Shown: positions 51,731 through 61,514, counted from the first letter of the stretch. The stretch is DNA of 64,000 nt from JALNZU01 sp964463695 (GCA_964463695.1 CAYXCZ010000009.1:1-64000), one strand, 5' to 3'. Notes: generated from the letters alone by a model not told the origin. Numbers and translations are program-made.

Positions 51731-52179
51731 GAAAGATTTACATACCAATTCATCGCTTTTTATTTCTGATTTTGATGGTAATTTTTATTTTTTTTGGTTG
51801 TAAAAAAGAAGAAAAGTGGGTTTGGTGCAACGACTGTACGTTAGAAAAAATAACCGGGACATATGAAGGAACAGCAAACCATTTGCGTTTTGTTGACACA
51901 TTATTAGTTGAAACAAAAGGAAAGGAAAGCTATGCAACACTAACTGAAGAAAATGGTCAGCTGAAGGCTCAGGTTGGCATCGTTAATTTATTCTCGCTCA
52001 GCGTTACCGGCGATTATACCGATGACTATTATATTGAGATACCGGGAAACAAATCACGGTTATCAGTTAAAATTTGGAAACTTGGGGAACAAGTCAAACT
52101 CATTGGAACTGCAAAAAAATTTACTAATGACGGCGATATTTATGAACTAATTGATTTTGAAGTGTTTAAAGCACCTTAG
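51727..52179 (+). CDS. Hypothetical lipoprotein
   Basis: A 150-residue protein. A basic N-terminus and hydrophobic stretch (FLFLILMVIFIFFGC) end in a lipobox-like cysteine (about residue 25), so it should be a lipoprotein. The mature part contains CNDC and beta-strand-like sequence (GTYEGTANHLRFVDTLLVE), perhaps a small lipocalin-like or META-type fold. I do not recognise the family. It overlaps the AlkD gene by 4 bp. Confidence 0.65.
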   Translation: MRKIYIPIHRFLFLILMVIFIFFGCKKEEKWVWCNDCTLEKITGTYEGTANHLRFVDTLLVETKGKESYATLTEENGQLKAQVGIVNLFSLSVTGDYTDDYYIEIPGNKSRLSVKIWKLGEQVKLIGTAKKFTNDGDIYELIDFEVFKAP

Positions 52180-52329
52180 ATTTCTGTTATTATAAACGTT
52201 ATAAAATCAATTTGCAACCTAACCGATACTTTCAAGTACCTTTCAAAAGCAAAAAATAGTGATTACGATTGAACCTGCTTTAAATTCATGGAATCCTTAA
52301 TTTCTTAATCCCAAACGAAAATATTCGGA

Positions 52330-53433
52330 CTAAGAAATTTCAAGTTGATCGATAGCATAAGCATAAGCACCAATTGCAACTGCTGAAGAAGTGCCTAACC
52401 TACTGATGCCCACACCAGTTTTCTTTATTGGATCGTACCACAACCATATATCCCTTTCTGTTTTTGGGACTTTGATCATTGATCCGGTTTTTTCTGTAAA
52501 CGCGATCAATTCTTGTGGATTTTGAAGGTTATAAGAGCTAATTTCCATTCTGTCAACTTGTTTTCCTTGCAAGTCAATAAATGAGCTATTCATGTATTTA
52601 ACCAAAGGCTCCATAAAAACAGGCCATGCACCAGCCAAGCCACCACCAATGACAACCAAACCATCCATGAGTGTTGCAGCATTTGAGATGGAATCAGCGA
52701 GCACGCGGGCAAGTTCATCCCATGCCTTGATTGCAGCTTCTCTATTACCATCTTTTCGGCCCATAGCTATTTCGTATATACCAAAAGGATCGGGGCAGGC
52801 CGCCAAATCGATATGAGCTTCACGCGCAAAAACCCTTTTAACACCTCTGATGGATATGCTATCTTCAGCGCTTGTCAAAGGATAAAGGAAGTTTCTCATT
52901 CTGTTTATCTCACCGCCGGCGGAGTTATCACCCCGCAACAGTTTGCCATCAAGCACAATACCTCCACCAAAACCAGTACCGAGTGTTACCCCAATCAGAT
53001 TTTTGTACCTTTTTGGATTTCCCTGTTGTTCCAATAAGTGATTGATCTCAGGCAATAGTCCCGCAAGAGCTTCACCATATGCAAAAAGGTCACCATCATT
53101 ATTAATATAAACAGGACAATGAAAATGCTCCTCAAGCATCGCTTTTAGGGCTACCCCTCCTTTAAAATGAGGGAGATTTTCAAGGTCACCAATTATACCG
53201 TTATGGTAATCAGCAGGACCAGGAAAACAAAAACTAATTGCAGCAGGTGGTATAGATGTTTGATTCAAAATAGCAGCAAAGCCGTCAATCATTTTTTGCA
53301 ATACCTCATCCAGATTTTTTCCTGCTGACGGAATGGTAAAAGAATCAATGATTTCTTTTCCCTCACGAACAGCGGTGAACTTAAAACCTGTACCGCCAGC
53401 ATCCAATACATAAATAGTCTTGACTTCGTTCAT
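52330..53433 (-). CDS. ROK family protein (sugar kinase-like)
   Basis: A 367-residue ROK-type ATPase. The N-terminal phosphate loop LDAGGTGFKF, the catalytic-region INNDGDLFAYGE, GVTLGTGFGGGIVLDGKL and the C-terminal VVIGGGLAG adenosine motif are present. The Cys-rich zinc motif (CxCGxxGC) found in most ROK kinases is absent after GGEIN. A hexose or amino-sugar kinase role is inferred. ATG 53431-53433 is used. It directly follows the MFS gene with 2 bp between. Confidence 0.8.
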   Translation of the reverse strand: MNEVKTIYVLDAGGTGFKFTAVREGKEIIDSFTIPSAGKNLDEVLQKMIDGFAAILNQTSIPPAAISFCFPGPADYHNGIIGDLENLPHFKGGVALKAMLEEHFHCPVYINNDGDLFAYGEALAGLLPEINHLLEQQGNPKRYKNLIGVTLGTGFGGGIVLDGKLLRGDNSAGGEINRMRNFLYPLTSAEDSISIRGVKRVFAREAHIDLAACPDPFGIYEIAMGRKDGNREAAIKAWDELARVLADSISNAATLMDGLVVIGGGLAGAWPVFMEPLVKYMNSSFIDLQGKQVDRMEISSYNLQNPQELIAFTEKTGSMIKVPKTERDIWLWYDPIKKTGVGISRLGTSSAVAIGAYAYAIDQLEIS

Positions 53434-53435
53434 TA

Positions 53436-54788
53436 TCAACAAAAATTTAAGAGCGTAAAAATAAGCATATACATTTGATAATTTTCAAAATAAATATTCA
53501 AACAGAAAGGGACCACTAAACATCCGTAGAGGAAAAGTTTAACGACTTTTTGATGGTTTTCATTTGAAAAGTAAAAAAAAAATGCAGCCAATAACAATAT
53601 GGAGGCTGCGATGGTAAAAGTGTGAGGTACTCCCAGTTTCTCAGCCATACTGCCAAGTAACAAACTACCAATAGGTGTGAACCCCATGAAAGACATGCTA
53701 TAAAAAGAAAGAACCCGACCGCGTTTATCCTCATCTACAACAGTTTGAAGTAAGGTATTAGTAGCCGAAAATTGGGTTATCATACCAAAACCACTAAAAT
53801 ATAATACTATGATTGACAATGATGTAGCATTTGAAAGACTAAAAACAAGTAATCCAATAGCAAACAAAAAAGCAGAAAAACGAATGATCGAAGGCACTTT
53901 TTGAACTCCTTCACGCGTCGCCAGGTAAAATGCACCGGTAAGTGCTCCTGCTCCGACTGCCCCTGTTAAAAACCCCAGCAACTGCGACTCACCATGCAAG
54001 ATATCTCGAGCAAAGACAGGCAAAAAAGCCTGAAACGGTAACCCAAAAATACTTGTAACGGTTACAAGCATTATCATATAACGGGCTGGTTTATAGTTCC
54101 ATGTATAATTGAAACCAACAGATAAATCTTGTAAAACAGATCTTTCAGTAGGTTTTTTAACAAAAGGCTGAACTTTCATCATTATGAGCGCTGCGAGCAT
54201 GGCCATAAACGAAAACCCATTTATTAAAAAACAGTATGCTTCACCAAAAAGTGCAATTAACAATCCGCCAAGAGTTGGCCCGATAAAACGAGCTGTGTTT
54301 ACAAGAGTCGAATTAAGCGCAACTGCATTTGAAATAAGCTTTCGATCACCTATCATCTCCAACAAAAATGCATGACGGAAAGGGGTATCAAACGCAAGAG
54401 CAAAACCATTAATTACTACAATTATCAAAACCAGTGGGATAGTGATTGCATCAGCGAAAACCAGAATTGACAGTATAAAAGCCAGAACCATTGGAACGAA
54501 CTGTGTAATCATCAGCATATTACGACGGTTAAGCCGATCGGCATAAACACCTGCAATTGGTGTTAGGATCAAAGCAGGAATCTGACCGGCAAAGCCAACC
54601 AACCCAAGATAAAATGCTGAGTCGGTTAACCGGTAAACAAGCCATCCAAGAGCCAGGTTTTGAATCCATGTTCCCATTAAGGAAACCATGCCAGCATAAA
54701 AAAACAACCTGAAGTTTCTGCTTTTAAGCGCTCTGAAAGCAAAACCCATGCGCTCACGATACGACAGAAAGCTCAGAAGCTTATTCAT
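53436..54788 (-). CDS. MFS transporter (EntS-like MFS_3 family)
   Basis: A 450-residue membrane protein with about 12 hydrophobic segments. NFRLFFYAGMVSLMGTWIQN, the loop GVYADRLNRRNML and LNSTLVNTARFIGPTLGGLL are typical of the MFS_3 (enterobactin exporter-like) group, often an efflux or unknown-substrate exporter. A minus-strand -7 element TATCTTTG (complement of 54807-54814) lies 19 bp before ATG. It forms a two-gene unit with the ROK gene. Confidence 0.9.
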   Translation of the reverse strand: MNKLLSFLSYRERMGFAFRALKSRNFRLFFYAGMVSLMGTWIQNLALGWLVYRLTDSAFYLGLVGFAGQIPALILTPIAGVYADRLNRRNMLMITQFVPMVLAFILSILVFADAITIPLVLIIVVINGFALAFDTPFRHAFLLEMIGDRKLISNAVALNSTLVNTARFIGPTLGGLLIALFGEAYCFLINGFSFMAMLAALIMMKVQPFVKKPTERSVLQDLSVGFNYTWNYKPARYMIMLVTVTSIFGLPFQAFLPVFARDILHGESQLLGFLTGAVGAGALTGAFYLATREGVQKVPSIIRFSAFLFAIGLLVFSLSNATSLSIIVLYFSGFGMITQFSATNTLLQTVVDEDKRGRVLSFYSMSFMGFTPIGSLLLGSMAEKLGVPHTFTIAASILLLAAFFFYFSNENHQKVVKLFLYGCLVVPFCLNIYFENYQMYMLIFTLLNFC

Positions 54789-54878
54789 TTAATGACAAAT
54801 TTGCTGCAAAGATACGTCAGCTTCCAATATCTGCTTCGAGTTGCTTAATCTGCATTTGAAGAACTGGCTTGAACTCCT

Positions 54879-55259
54879 CTATTTCAATACATATGTTGCC
54901 AATACTTTTTGGACATCGTACACATTTACCGCTCTATTGAATTGTTTTACAATACTCGGTAGTTGCTCACTCGATACCCAGATTTTTAATTCTGCTTCAA
55001 GATCAAAAGGCCCTGCAGTTTCGATACTAAAGCGGGTAATGCTCTTGTATGTAATTGATTTATAATCAATTTTGCTACCTGTCAGCCCCTGCTTCTCCAC
55101 TAAAATCATCCGCTTATTGGTAAAAATGAACACGTCGCGTATCAATTTAAAGCCAAGTTCGATTTCTTCATCAGAGATCAAAAGCTTTCCATAATCATTT
55201 AAAAGTGTTTCCTGGCTAATCGATCCTGCATTACCAAGAAGTGCTGAGAATAGTCCCAT
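54879..55259 (-). CDS. Bacterial PH-domain protein
   Basis: A 126-residue soluble protein. The sequence ISDEEIELGFKLIRDVFIFTNKRMILVEKQG followed by IDYKSITYKSITRFSIE matches the bPH (PH-like) fold seen in YdjM/YvbH-type proteins. Function is unknown. It sits 26 bp after the methyltransferase gene, on the same strand. Confidence 0.85.
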   Translation of the reverse strand: MGLFSALLGNAGSISQETLLNDYGKLLISDEEIELGFKLIRDVFIFTNKRMILVEKQGLTGSKIDYKSITYKSITRFSIETAGPFDLEAELKIWVSSEQLPSIVKQFNRAVNVYDVQKVLATYVLK

Positions 55260-55285
55260 AATTATTTCAATTTTTATAATGTGAT

Positions 55286-56053
55286 TTACTTCGTCTTAGA
55301 TGCAATAACGAGCATTTCAAAATCCCCTGTCGTGAGTTGATCATTTCTCGAAAAAGCACCAAGCTTTGCTCCAAAAAATTCAATCGCCTGGAAACCCAGC
55401 GACTTCAAAAGCCATGTGATTTCACTTGGCACGTAATAACGCTCGTTGCAATCGAGAGAAATCATCTTTCCATTATCATCCTCAATTTCAGTGATATTAT
55501 GATCCCTGAAAGTCATTAGATCGAAATTATTGTTTCGGTAAGTGGCTGATCCTTCTAGCTTTCCTGCACCACAAAAGGCTTCAATTGAATGATATAGCGG
55601 GAAAAGTCCATTAAGTGTTGTAAAAATAAATTTTCCGTCTTCTCTTATCGACTTGGCAACATTTCTGAGGATTTCATAATTCATTTCATCAGTTTCCATC
55701 AATGGGAACCCACCTTCACACATCATAATGGCAAGGTCAAACTGATTCTCAAATGGAAGATCACGGGCATCATGATGTAAAAAATCAATTTGTAAATCCA
55801 GAATTTTTGCCTTTTCGCGTGCCCTTTCCAATAAAGTTTCTGATAAATCAATTCCTGTTACCTGATATCCCCTTTTACTCAATTCAATGGAATGCCTTCC
55901 TGTTCCACATCCCACATCCAAAATACGAATCGATTTGTTGAAGTTAATCTCGTTTTCCAGAAAATCACACTCACCCAAAGTACCTTGAACAAAAACTTCC
56001 TGATCATACTTTTGACCATAATTCTCGAAAAGTGTTTCATACCATTGTTTCAT
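55286..56053 (-). CDS. Class I SAM-dependent methyltransferase
   Basis: A 255-residue Rossmann-fold methyltransferase. Motif I is ILDVGCGTGRHSIELSKRG (about residues 43-61), motif II GIDLSE, motif III HHDARDLPF. The substrate is not readable. ATG 56051-56053 (MKQWYETLF) is chosen; another ATG 9 bp upstream (MYVMKQ) is possible. Confidence 0.88.
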   Translation of the reverse strand: MKQWYETLFENYGQKYDQEVFVQGTLGECDFLENEINFNKSIRILDVGCGTGRHSIELSKRGYQVTGIDLSETLLERAREKAKILDLQIDFLHHDARDLPFENQFDLAIMMCEGGFPLMETDEMNYEILRNVAKSIREDGKFIFTTLNGLFPLYHSIEAFCGAGKLEGSATYRNNNFDLMTFRDHNITEIEDDNGKMISLDCNERYYVPSEITWLLKSLGFQAIEFFGAKLGAFSRNDQLTTGDFEMLVIASKTK

Positions 56054-56371
56054 AACATACATATATTTAATGTGTTGTAATAATCAAAACCGACTTACCG
56101 ATCAAAAAAATAATTGATTTACTGACTAAATAAAACTGGTTATTAATGGAATTAAATAAAGAAGTAAAGATAATGAGCAGATCACAATTTTCCTGGAAAT
56201 CTTTAAAAAAAATGTTGAAAAAGACGATTCTTTTTAAATTATAAAGTGCCATACTTCTATCCCACTTCCAGAATTTTACTTTTTTTAAGCTACAGCTCCG
56301 GGTTTGAGAAGTTGTTTAAACAATAATTAACATCCTGAAGATTTGATTTTGGTATTTTTGCAGGCTTAAAT
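56054..56371. other. Intergenic region before the His-rich membrane protein
   Basis: A 318-bp gap between divergent genes. It carries a perfect 12-bp palindrome TTGTTTAAACAA (56312-56323) and a -7 element TATTTTTG (56353-56360) 12 bp before the ATG. No gene is seen in the rest. Confidence 0.5.
56312..56360 (+). promoter_or_regulatory. Promoter region with palindrome before the His-rich gene
   Basis: TTGTTTAAACAA (56312-56323) is a perfect palindrome lying about 30 bp upstream of the -7 element TATTTTTG (56353-56360). No clear TTTG -33 box. Candidate operator. Confidence 0.4.
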
Positions 56372-56722
56372 ATGTTAAATAAACAGGCTTCAAATACAAC
56401 CCGGATAGCACTTTTGCTACTTTTTCTTGCCTATTTTGGCAGCACAAACCTGTTTTACCATAGTCATATCATTAATGGATCGCTTGTAACGCATTCACAT
56501 CCTTACAGTGGTGAGGCAAACCAACATACTCATTCCACTGAAAGTTTGTTCGTAATCCAACTATTAGGTCATTTTAGCTTTATAAGTGGCATAATGATAT
56601 TTATCGGCACATTACTGTGTTCTTTTATTGCCAGGATTGGGTTATCAGATGTTATAAAAAAAATCCGTCAGGAATCACTGGCCTACGGAATCAATAAAGC
56701 TCCCCCTTACCAGTATATTTAG
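56372..56722 (+). CDS. Small histidine-rich membrane protein, candidate metal-uptake partner
   Basis: A 116-residue protein with two hydrophobic segments (about 12-26 and 65-88). Between them lies a His-rich loop (HSHIINGSLVTHSHPYSG, then HTHS; seven histidines). I do not recognise a named family, but His-rich small membrane proteins next to TonB receptors are often connected to metal uptake. The receptor gene follows after 143 bp on the same strand. Confidence 0.6.
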   Translation: MLNKQASNTTRIALLLLFLAYFGSTNLFYHSHIINGSLVTHSHPYSGEANQHTHSTESLFVIQLLGHFSFISGIMIFIGTLLCSFIARIGLSDVIKKIRQESLAYGINKAPPYQYI

Positions 56723-56745
56723 GTTATTAATTTGATTTTCAGTAT

Positions 56746-56773
56746 TTAGTAATTCACTTATATATATTACTAA
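56746..56773 (+). promoter_or_regulatory. Inverted repeat upstream of the TonB receptor gene
   Basis: TTAGTAAT (56746-56753) and ATTACTAA (56766-56773) form an 8-bp perfect inverted repeat with a 12-bp AT-rich spacer, about 90 bp before the receptor ATG. Candidate operator or RNA hairpin. Confidence 0.4.
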
Positions 56774-56865
56774 GTTCAGATATCAAGCATATTGTTTTTG
56801 GATTTGTACCAAATTACAACTTCCTTTCAAAAATTTTACTTCTATTATTTTTTAAAAAACTCAAA

Positions 56866-59250
56866 ATGAAATTTTGCATGAAACCCTTCATATATACCTT
56901 TCTTATCTTTTTCCTTTTGTCAACACAATCCCTTCTGGCTCAAAAACAAACCGATTCCAATATTTTCGGGCATGTTGTTTCCAAGGGGGAGCATTTACCT
57001 TTTGTTAGTATTGCCATAAAAGGCACAGCAATTGGAACTGCAACTGATCAAACCGGTCATTTTCGCTTGCTTGATGTGCCACTGGGTAAAATTACGCTTA
57101 TCGCTTCCTTTGTTGGATATAAAACTCAAGAAATAAATGTTTTTACTGAAAGCAACAAAACAATCGAAATCAATTTTGAATTAATGGAAGATGCATTGCG
57201 TCTGGATGAAGTTGTTGTCACAGGCAAGAAAGACGGAGAACGCAGAGGCGAAGCTTCTTTTATTGTAAACAGCATTAGTGCTCAGCTTTTTAGCAACACA
57301 CAAGCCTTAACCTTAGGTGAAGGATTAAATTACTGTTCAGGATTAAGATTGGAAACTAACTGCTCAAATTGCGGTTTCACGCAAGTGCGTCTCAATGGAC
57401 TGGAAGGTCCTTATTCTCAAATTCTTATAAATGGCAGAGCTATCTTCAGCGGCTTGGCAGGTGTTTATGGTCTTGAGCTTATTCCTGCAGCAATGATTGA
57501 GAAGGTGGAGGTGACTCGTGGCGGAGGATCAGCGCAATACGGAGGAAATGCCATAGCCGGAACAATCAATTTAAAGCTCAAAGATCCTCTTTCAAACAGT
57601 TGGGAAATCGGAACAGATGTTCAAAAAGTTGGTATTGGCTTATTTGGTAACACAAAAGCATCCAACGATTTAAGTTATAATTTCACAACATCCATTGTTA
57701 CAGATGATCATAAAACCGGGTTAGCCGTATTTGGCATTCTTCGTAACAGACAGCCGTTGGATGTTAACGATGACAGCTTTACAGAAATCACGCAACTTGA
57801 CAACACTAGCTTGGGTTCACGACTCTATCATCGTTTTGATGATCGCACAAAACTAACAGCCGATTTCTTTTATGTAAACGAGTTCAGAAGAGGCGGCAAC
57901 AAGCTTCATCTTCCTGAACACGAGGCAGATATTGCAGAATCACTTAAGCATAAAATTGGTTCGGGAGCATTGACTCTTGAACGATTTATTGGTAAAGAAA
58001 GTCTGGGCACCTTGTTCTTTGCTGGTCAATCCGTAAAAAGGGATTCTTATTATGGCGCTCAAAAATCCTTAAAAGATTATGGTGTGACAAATGACTTCAC
58101 CTACAATTCAGGCTTTCATTTTAAATCGAGTCTGAAATCAGTTCAAATCACCACAGGACTTGAACAAACAAGCAGCGTTTTAACTGATAAAAAGAAAGGA
58201 TACTCTGATTGGGAAAATGCTGTAATTGAAGCAGATACAATTAGCAATGTTCCATTTGTTGAAGATAACATAACGGCACATCAGCAAAGTACAACAACAG
58301 CTTTGTTTTTGCAACTTGATCAAAGCTGGAAACGTTACAAGTATACTATTGGGGGACGGCTCGATCATTACCGGATTAAAGATCTTGACCATCAATCAGA
58401 TGTTGTTTCAGCTTTTGTTTTTTCACCCAGATTGAATTTAATGGCCGACTTAAGCCCTAATATTCAGGCACGTATAAGTTATTCGACCGGATTCAGAGCT
58501 CCTCAAATCTTTGATGAAGACTTGCATATTGAAGCATCGGCATCCCGAAAAATAATTCATATAAATTCACCTGACCTAAGACAGGAAAGCAGTCAAAGCT
58601 TCATGGCTTCGTTGGATTTAACTCTCGACAAAGGAAGGTCTTCGCTTTTTTTTCTGGCTGAAGGGTTTTATACCCAGCTCATGAATCCATTCGTAAATAC
58701 ATATGGCGAGCCTGATGCTGAAGGAGTTGTTGTTTATACCCGATCCAATGCAAAAGGAACAGCCATGGTTTATGGAATGAATCTGGAGTTGAATTGGATT
58801 CCAATAAATAAAGTCAATACTACTATTGGGTACAGTCTTCAAACGAGTAAGTATTTTGATCCTCAAGAGTTTGGCCAAACAAAATTTTTACGAACTCCTA
58901 ATCAGCATGGATTTTTTATTTTTGACTGGAAGCCTTCTAAAAAACTACTCATTGCGGCATCAGGTACATTTACAGGTAAAATGTTACTTGCCTATTTTGG
59001 TCCAACCATTCCCAATCCTGATGAAGGAGAGTTGCGCACGAGCAAATCCTTTACCGATATTGGATTAAAGGTTCAATACACATTTAAGATCAACAATGCT
59101 TCACTTCAACTATATGCAGGCATTAAGAATTTATTGAATGAATACCAGTCAGACTTTGATTATGGACCAGACCGCGACCCGGCCTATGTTTATGGGCCTG
59201 CTGCTCCGCGAACAGTTTATGCTGGACTGAAAATAGGCAACCTTCTTTAA
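56866..59250 (+). CDS. TonB-dependent receptor with N-terminal carboxypeptidase-D-like domain
   Basis: A 794-residue outer-membrane transporter. Signal peptide (TFLIFFLLSTQSLLAQ), carboxypeptidase-regulatory-like domain (about 28-115, GHVVSKGEHLPFVSIAIKGT), plug (about 120-230) and a 22-strand barrel. The plug contains an unusual CSNC pair (within LETNCSNCGFTQ) and the typical VEVTRGGGSAQYGGNAIAGTINL. With the His-rich membrane protein upstream, metal or metal-chelate uptake is inferred. ATG 56866 or 56878 (MKPFIYTF) could be the start. Confidence 0.9.
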   Translation: MKFCMKPFIYTFLIFFLLSTQSLLAQKQTDSNIFGHVVSKGEHLPFVSIAIKGTAIGTATDQTGHFRLLDVPLGKITLIASFVGYKTQEINVFTESNKTIEINFELMEDALRLDEVVVTGKKDGERRGEASFIVNSISAQLFSNTQALTLGEGLNYCSGLRLETNCSNCGFTQVRLNGLEGPYSQILINGRAIFSGLAGVYGLELIPAAMIEKVEVTRGGGSAQYGGNAIAGTINLKLKDPLSNSWEIGTDVQKVGIGLFGNTKASNDLSYNFTTSIVTDDHKTGLAVFGILRNRQPLDVNDDSFTEITQLDNTSLGSRLYHRFDDRTKLTADFFYVNEFRRGGNKLHLPEHEADIAESLKHKIGSGALTLERFIGKESLGTLFFAGQSVKRDSYYGAQKSLKDYGVTNDFTYNSGFHFKSSLKSVQITTGLEQTSSVLTDKKKGYSDWENAVIEADTISNVPFVEDNITAHQQSTTTALFLQLDQSWKRYKYTIGGRLDHYRIKDLDHQSDVVSAFVFSPRLNLMADLSPNIQARISYSTGFRAPQIFDEDLHIEASASRKIIHINSPDLRQESSQSFMASLDLTLDKGRSSLFFLAEGFYTQLMNPFVNTYGEPDAEGVVVYTRSNAKGTAMVYGMNLELNWIPINKVNTTIGYSLQTSKYFDPQEFGQTKFLRTPNQHGFFIFDWKPSKKLLIAASGTFTGKMLLAYFGPTIPNPDEGELRTSKSFTDIGLKVQYTFKINNASLQLYAGIKNLLNEYQSDFDYGPDRDPAYVYGPAAPRTVYAGLKIGNLL

Positions 59251-59329
59251 AGAAAACCATTCATCTGCCCATAAAAACATGCACTAAACCGCAGGAATCA
59301 TTATCTTTGTTTATCAAAAACACAATGTC

Positions 59330-60970
59330 ATGCAAAACAAAAACACCTTTAGTCTTCGGGGACAAATAGTAGATATTATAAATGAAACCATTTTTCCAGG
59401 AACAGTCAATATATCAAACGGAAAGATACAGTCTATTGTAAAAGAAGATGTTAGCGAAACAAATTTTATACTTCCGGGATTAATTGATGCACACATTCAT
59501 ATTGAAAGTTCTATGCTAACACCTTCGGCATTTGCCCGGTTGGCTGTTGTTCATGGTACCGTGGCCACAGTATCAGATCCTCATGAAATTGCAAATGTTT
59601 TAGGTATCGATGGCGTTGATTTTATGATTGAAAACGGGCGGACTGTACCGTTTAAATTTTATTTCGGGGCTCCAAGTTGTGTTCCTGCCACTGGTTTTGA
59701 GAGTGCTGGTGCGGTGCTTGGAGTTGAAGAAATGGAGCAATTGATGAGTCGTCCCGAAATTCATTATATGGCAGAAATGATGAATTACCCAGGTGTCATT
59801 TTCAAAGATGCAGAAGTTTTAGCAAAACTTGAAGTAGCTAAAAAATATGGAAAGCCTGTTGATGGCCATGCGCCCGGATTAAAAGGTGAAGAAGCACGTG
59901 CATATATTGAAGCGGGTATTACTACTGATCATGAGTGCTTTACTATGGAAGAAGCTCTCGACAAGATCAAGTATGGAATGAAAATCCAGATAAGGGAAGG
60001 CAGTGCTGCCAAGAATTTTGATGCTCTGATTGGACTACTTCATACACATCCGGATAAGGTGCTTTTTTGTAGTGATGACAAACATCCTGACGACCTTATT
60101 AAGGGACATATTAATTTGATGGTTAAAAAGGCTATTTCATTAGGATACAATCCTTTAACTGTATTAAGAAGTTGCATACTCAACCCGGTAAATCATTATA
60201 AGCTGGATGTTGGATTACTTCAAAAAGGGGATTCAGCCGATCTTATTGTTGTTGACAATCTGAAAGATTTCACGGTTTTATCAACCTATATTAATGGTGA
60301 AAAAGTAGCGGAGAACGGACAAACCTTGATTGAATATCAACAAACAGACACACCTAATCACTTCAATGTTGATCAAATAGGAGTAGAAGATTTACAAATT
60401 AAAGGCAGCGGCTCAAAAATTAGAATCATTGAAGCAATTGAAGGTCAATTAATAACAAACACTATTCTGGATTATCCCTTGTTAGAAAACGGTTTTATGG
60501 TAAGCGACCTCAAGCGCGATTATCTAAAAATGGTTGTTCTGAACCGATACAAAAAAGACAATCCTTCGATCGCATTCATTAAAAATATAGGATTGACTAA
60601 AGGTGCCATTGCCTCTACTGTTGCTCACGACAGCCATAATATTATTGCCGTAGGTTCGGATGATGCTTTGATGGTTAAAGCTATCAATACCTTGATTGAA
60701 TCAAAAGGAGGTGTTGTGGCCGTGACAAATGACCAGCTTGAATTGTTGCCATTGCCGGTTGCTGGTCTGATGTCGGCTGAAGATGGGCGAATTGTTGCAA
60801 AATGTTATGAAAAGGCCGATGCTCTTGCAAAACAAGCCGGAACCAAATTACATGCCCCATTTATGACATTGTCATTTATGGCGCTACTGGTTATCCCTCA
60901 ACTGAAACTGAGCGACAAAGGCCTCTTTGATGGATCAACATTCTCATTTACCAGTCTTGAAGTAGCTTAA
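59330..60970 (+). CDS. ade: Adenine deaminase
   Basis: Converts adenine to hypoxanthine in purine salvage. A 546-residue amidohydrolase: LPGLIDAHIHIESSML (metal His pair), VSDPHEIANVLG, VDGHAPGL, CSDDKHPDDL, and the C-terminal AdeC domain with SHNIIAVGSDDALMVKA. Metal ligands look complete. A -7 element TATCTTTG lies at 59302-59309, 20 bp before ATG. Confidence 0.95.
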   Translation: MQNKNTFSLRGQIVDIINETIFPGTVNISNGKIQSIVKEDVSETNFILPGLIDAHIHIESSMLTPSAFARLAVVHGTVATVSDPHEIANVLGIDGVDFMIENGRTVPFKFYFGAPSCVPATGFESAGAVLGVEEMEQLMSRPEIHYMAEMMNYPGVIFKDAEVLAKLEVAKKYGKPVDGHAPGLKGEEARAYIEAGITTDHECFTMEEALDKIKYGMKIQIREGSAAKNFDALIGLLHTHPDKVLFCSDDKHPDDLIKGHINLMVKKAISLGYNPLTVLRSCILNPVNHYKLDVGLLQKGDSADLIVVDNLKDFTVLSTYINGEKVAENGQTLIEYQQTDTPNHFNVDQIGVEDLQIKGSGSKIRIIEAIEGQLITNTILDYPLLENGFMVSDLKRDYLKMVVLNRYKKDNPSIAFIKNIGLTKGAIASTVAHDSHNIIAVGSDDALMVKAINTLIESKGGVVAVTNDQLELLPLPVAGLMSAEDGRIVAKCYEKADALAKQAGTKLHAPFMTLSFMALLVIPQLKLSDKGLFDGSTFSFTSLEVA

Positions 60971-61083
60971 AAATCACTTTTTACCTAAGGGAATCACTCG
61001 AATTTTGGCTTAATTTGTGACATCCTCTTGGCGCTAATTTAGACTAGCTCTATATTATGCCTTCATGCATATATTTATATATG

Positions 61084-61120
61084 TTACTGTTAATAAATAA
61101 ACAGTAATTGACTATTTTTG
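61084..61120 (+). promoter_or_regulatory. arsR promoter with candidate operator palindrome
   Basis: TTACTGTT (61084-61091)-N8-AACAGTAA (61100-61107) is a near-perfect 24-bp palindrome (10 of 12 half-site positions match). It lies just upstream of the -7 element TATTTTTG (61113-61120), over the -33 zone, and 30 bp before the regulator ATG. Typical geometry for an autoregulated ArsR operator. Confidence 0.6.
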
Positions 61121-61136
61121 CAGAAATTGATGTAAA

Positions 61137-61439
61137 ATGGAAAATATAGCCCTAAGCGCAATCAAACTAGAACAGATGGCCTCCAAACTCAAAGCCATTG
61201 CTCATCCAACACGCATTGCCATTATTGAAATGCTATCAGGAGAAAAGTATTTAAGTGTTACAGAGATTTACATCAACCTTGATATTGAGCAGGCAGCAGC
61301 CTCTCACCATCTGAATATTATGAAAAACAAAGGCATTTTAGATTCACGTAGACAAGGTAAAAAGATTTTCTATTTCCTTCAAAACGAGGCACTTGCTGAT
61401 GTAATGCGTTGCATTAACAAATGTAAGGATTGCGATTAG
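61137..61439 (+). CDS. ArsR/SmtB family transcriptional regulator
   Basis: A 100-residue winged-helix repressor. KLKAIAHPTRIAIIEML is the family start, QAAASHHLNIMKNKGILDSRR the recognition helix. Cysteines at the end (CINKCKDC, C-x3-C-x2-C) could bind metal or sense redox state; the usual ELCVCD box in the alpha-3 helix is not seen. The target is unknown. The gene stands alone, between adenine deaminase and the Big_5 lipoprotein. Confidence 0.9.
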   Translation: MENIALSAIKLEQMASKLKAIAHPTRIAIIEMLSGEKYLSVTEIYINLDIEQAAASHHLNIMKNKGILDSRRQGKKIFYFLQNEALADVMRCINKCKDCD

Positions 61440-61514
61440 TTTACTGAAAAAAACTACAAGAGATAGACTAATTATCGAAAATAACTACTTTGATTTTTAA
61501 GCACATGAATGCTG

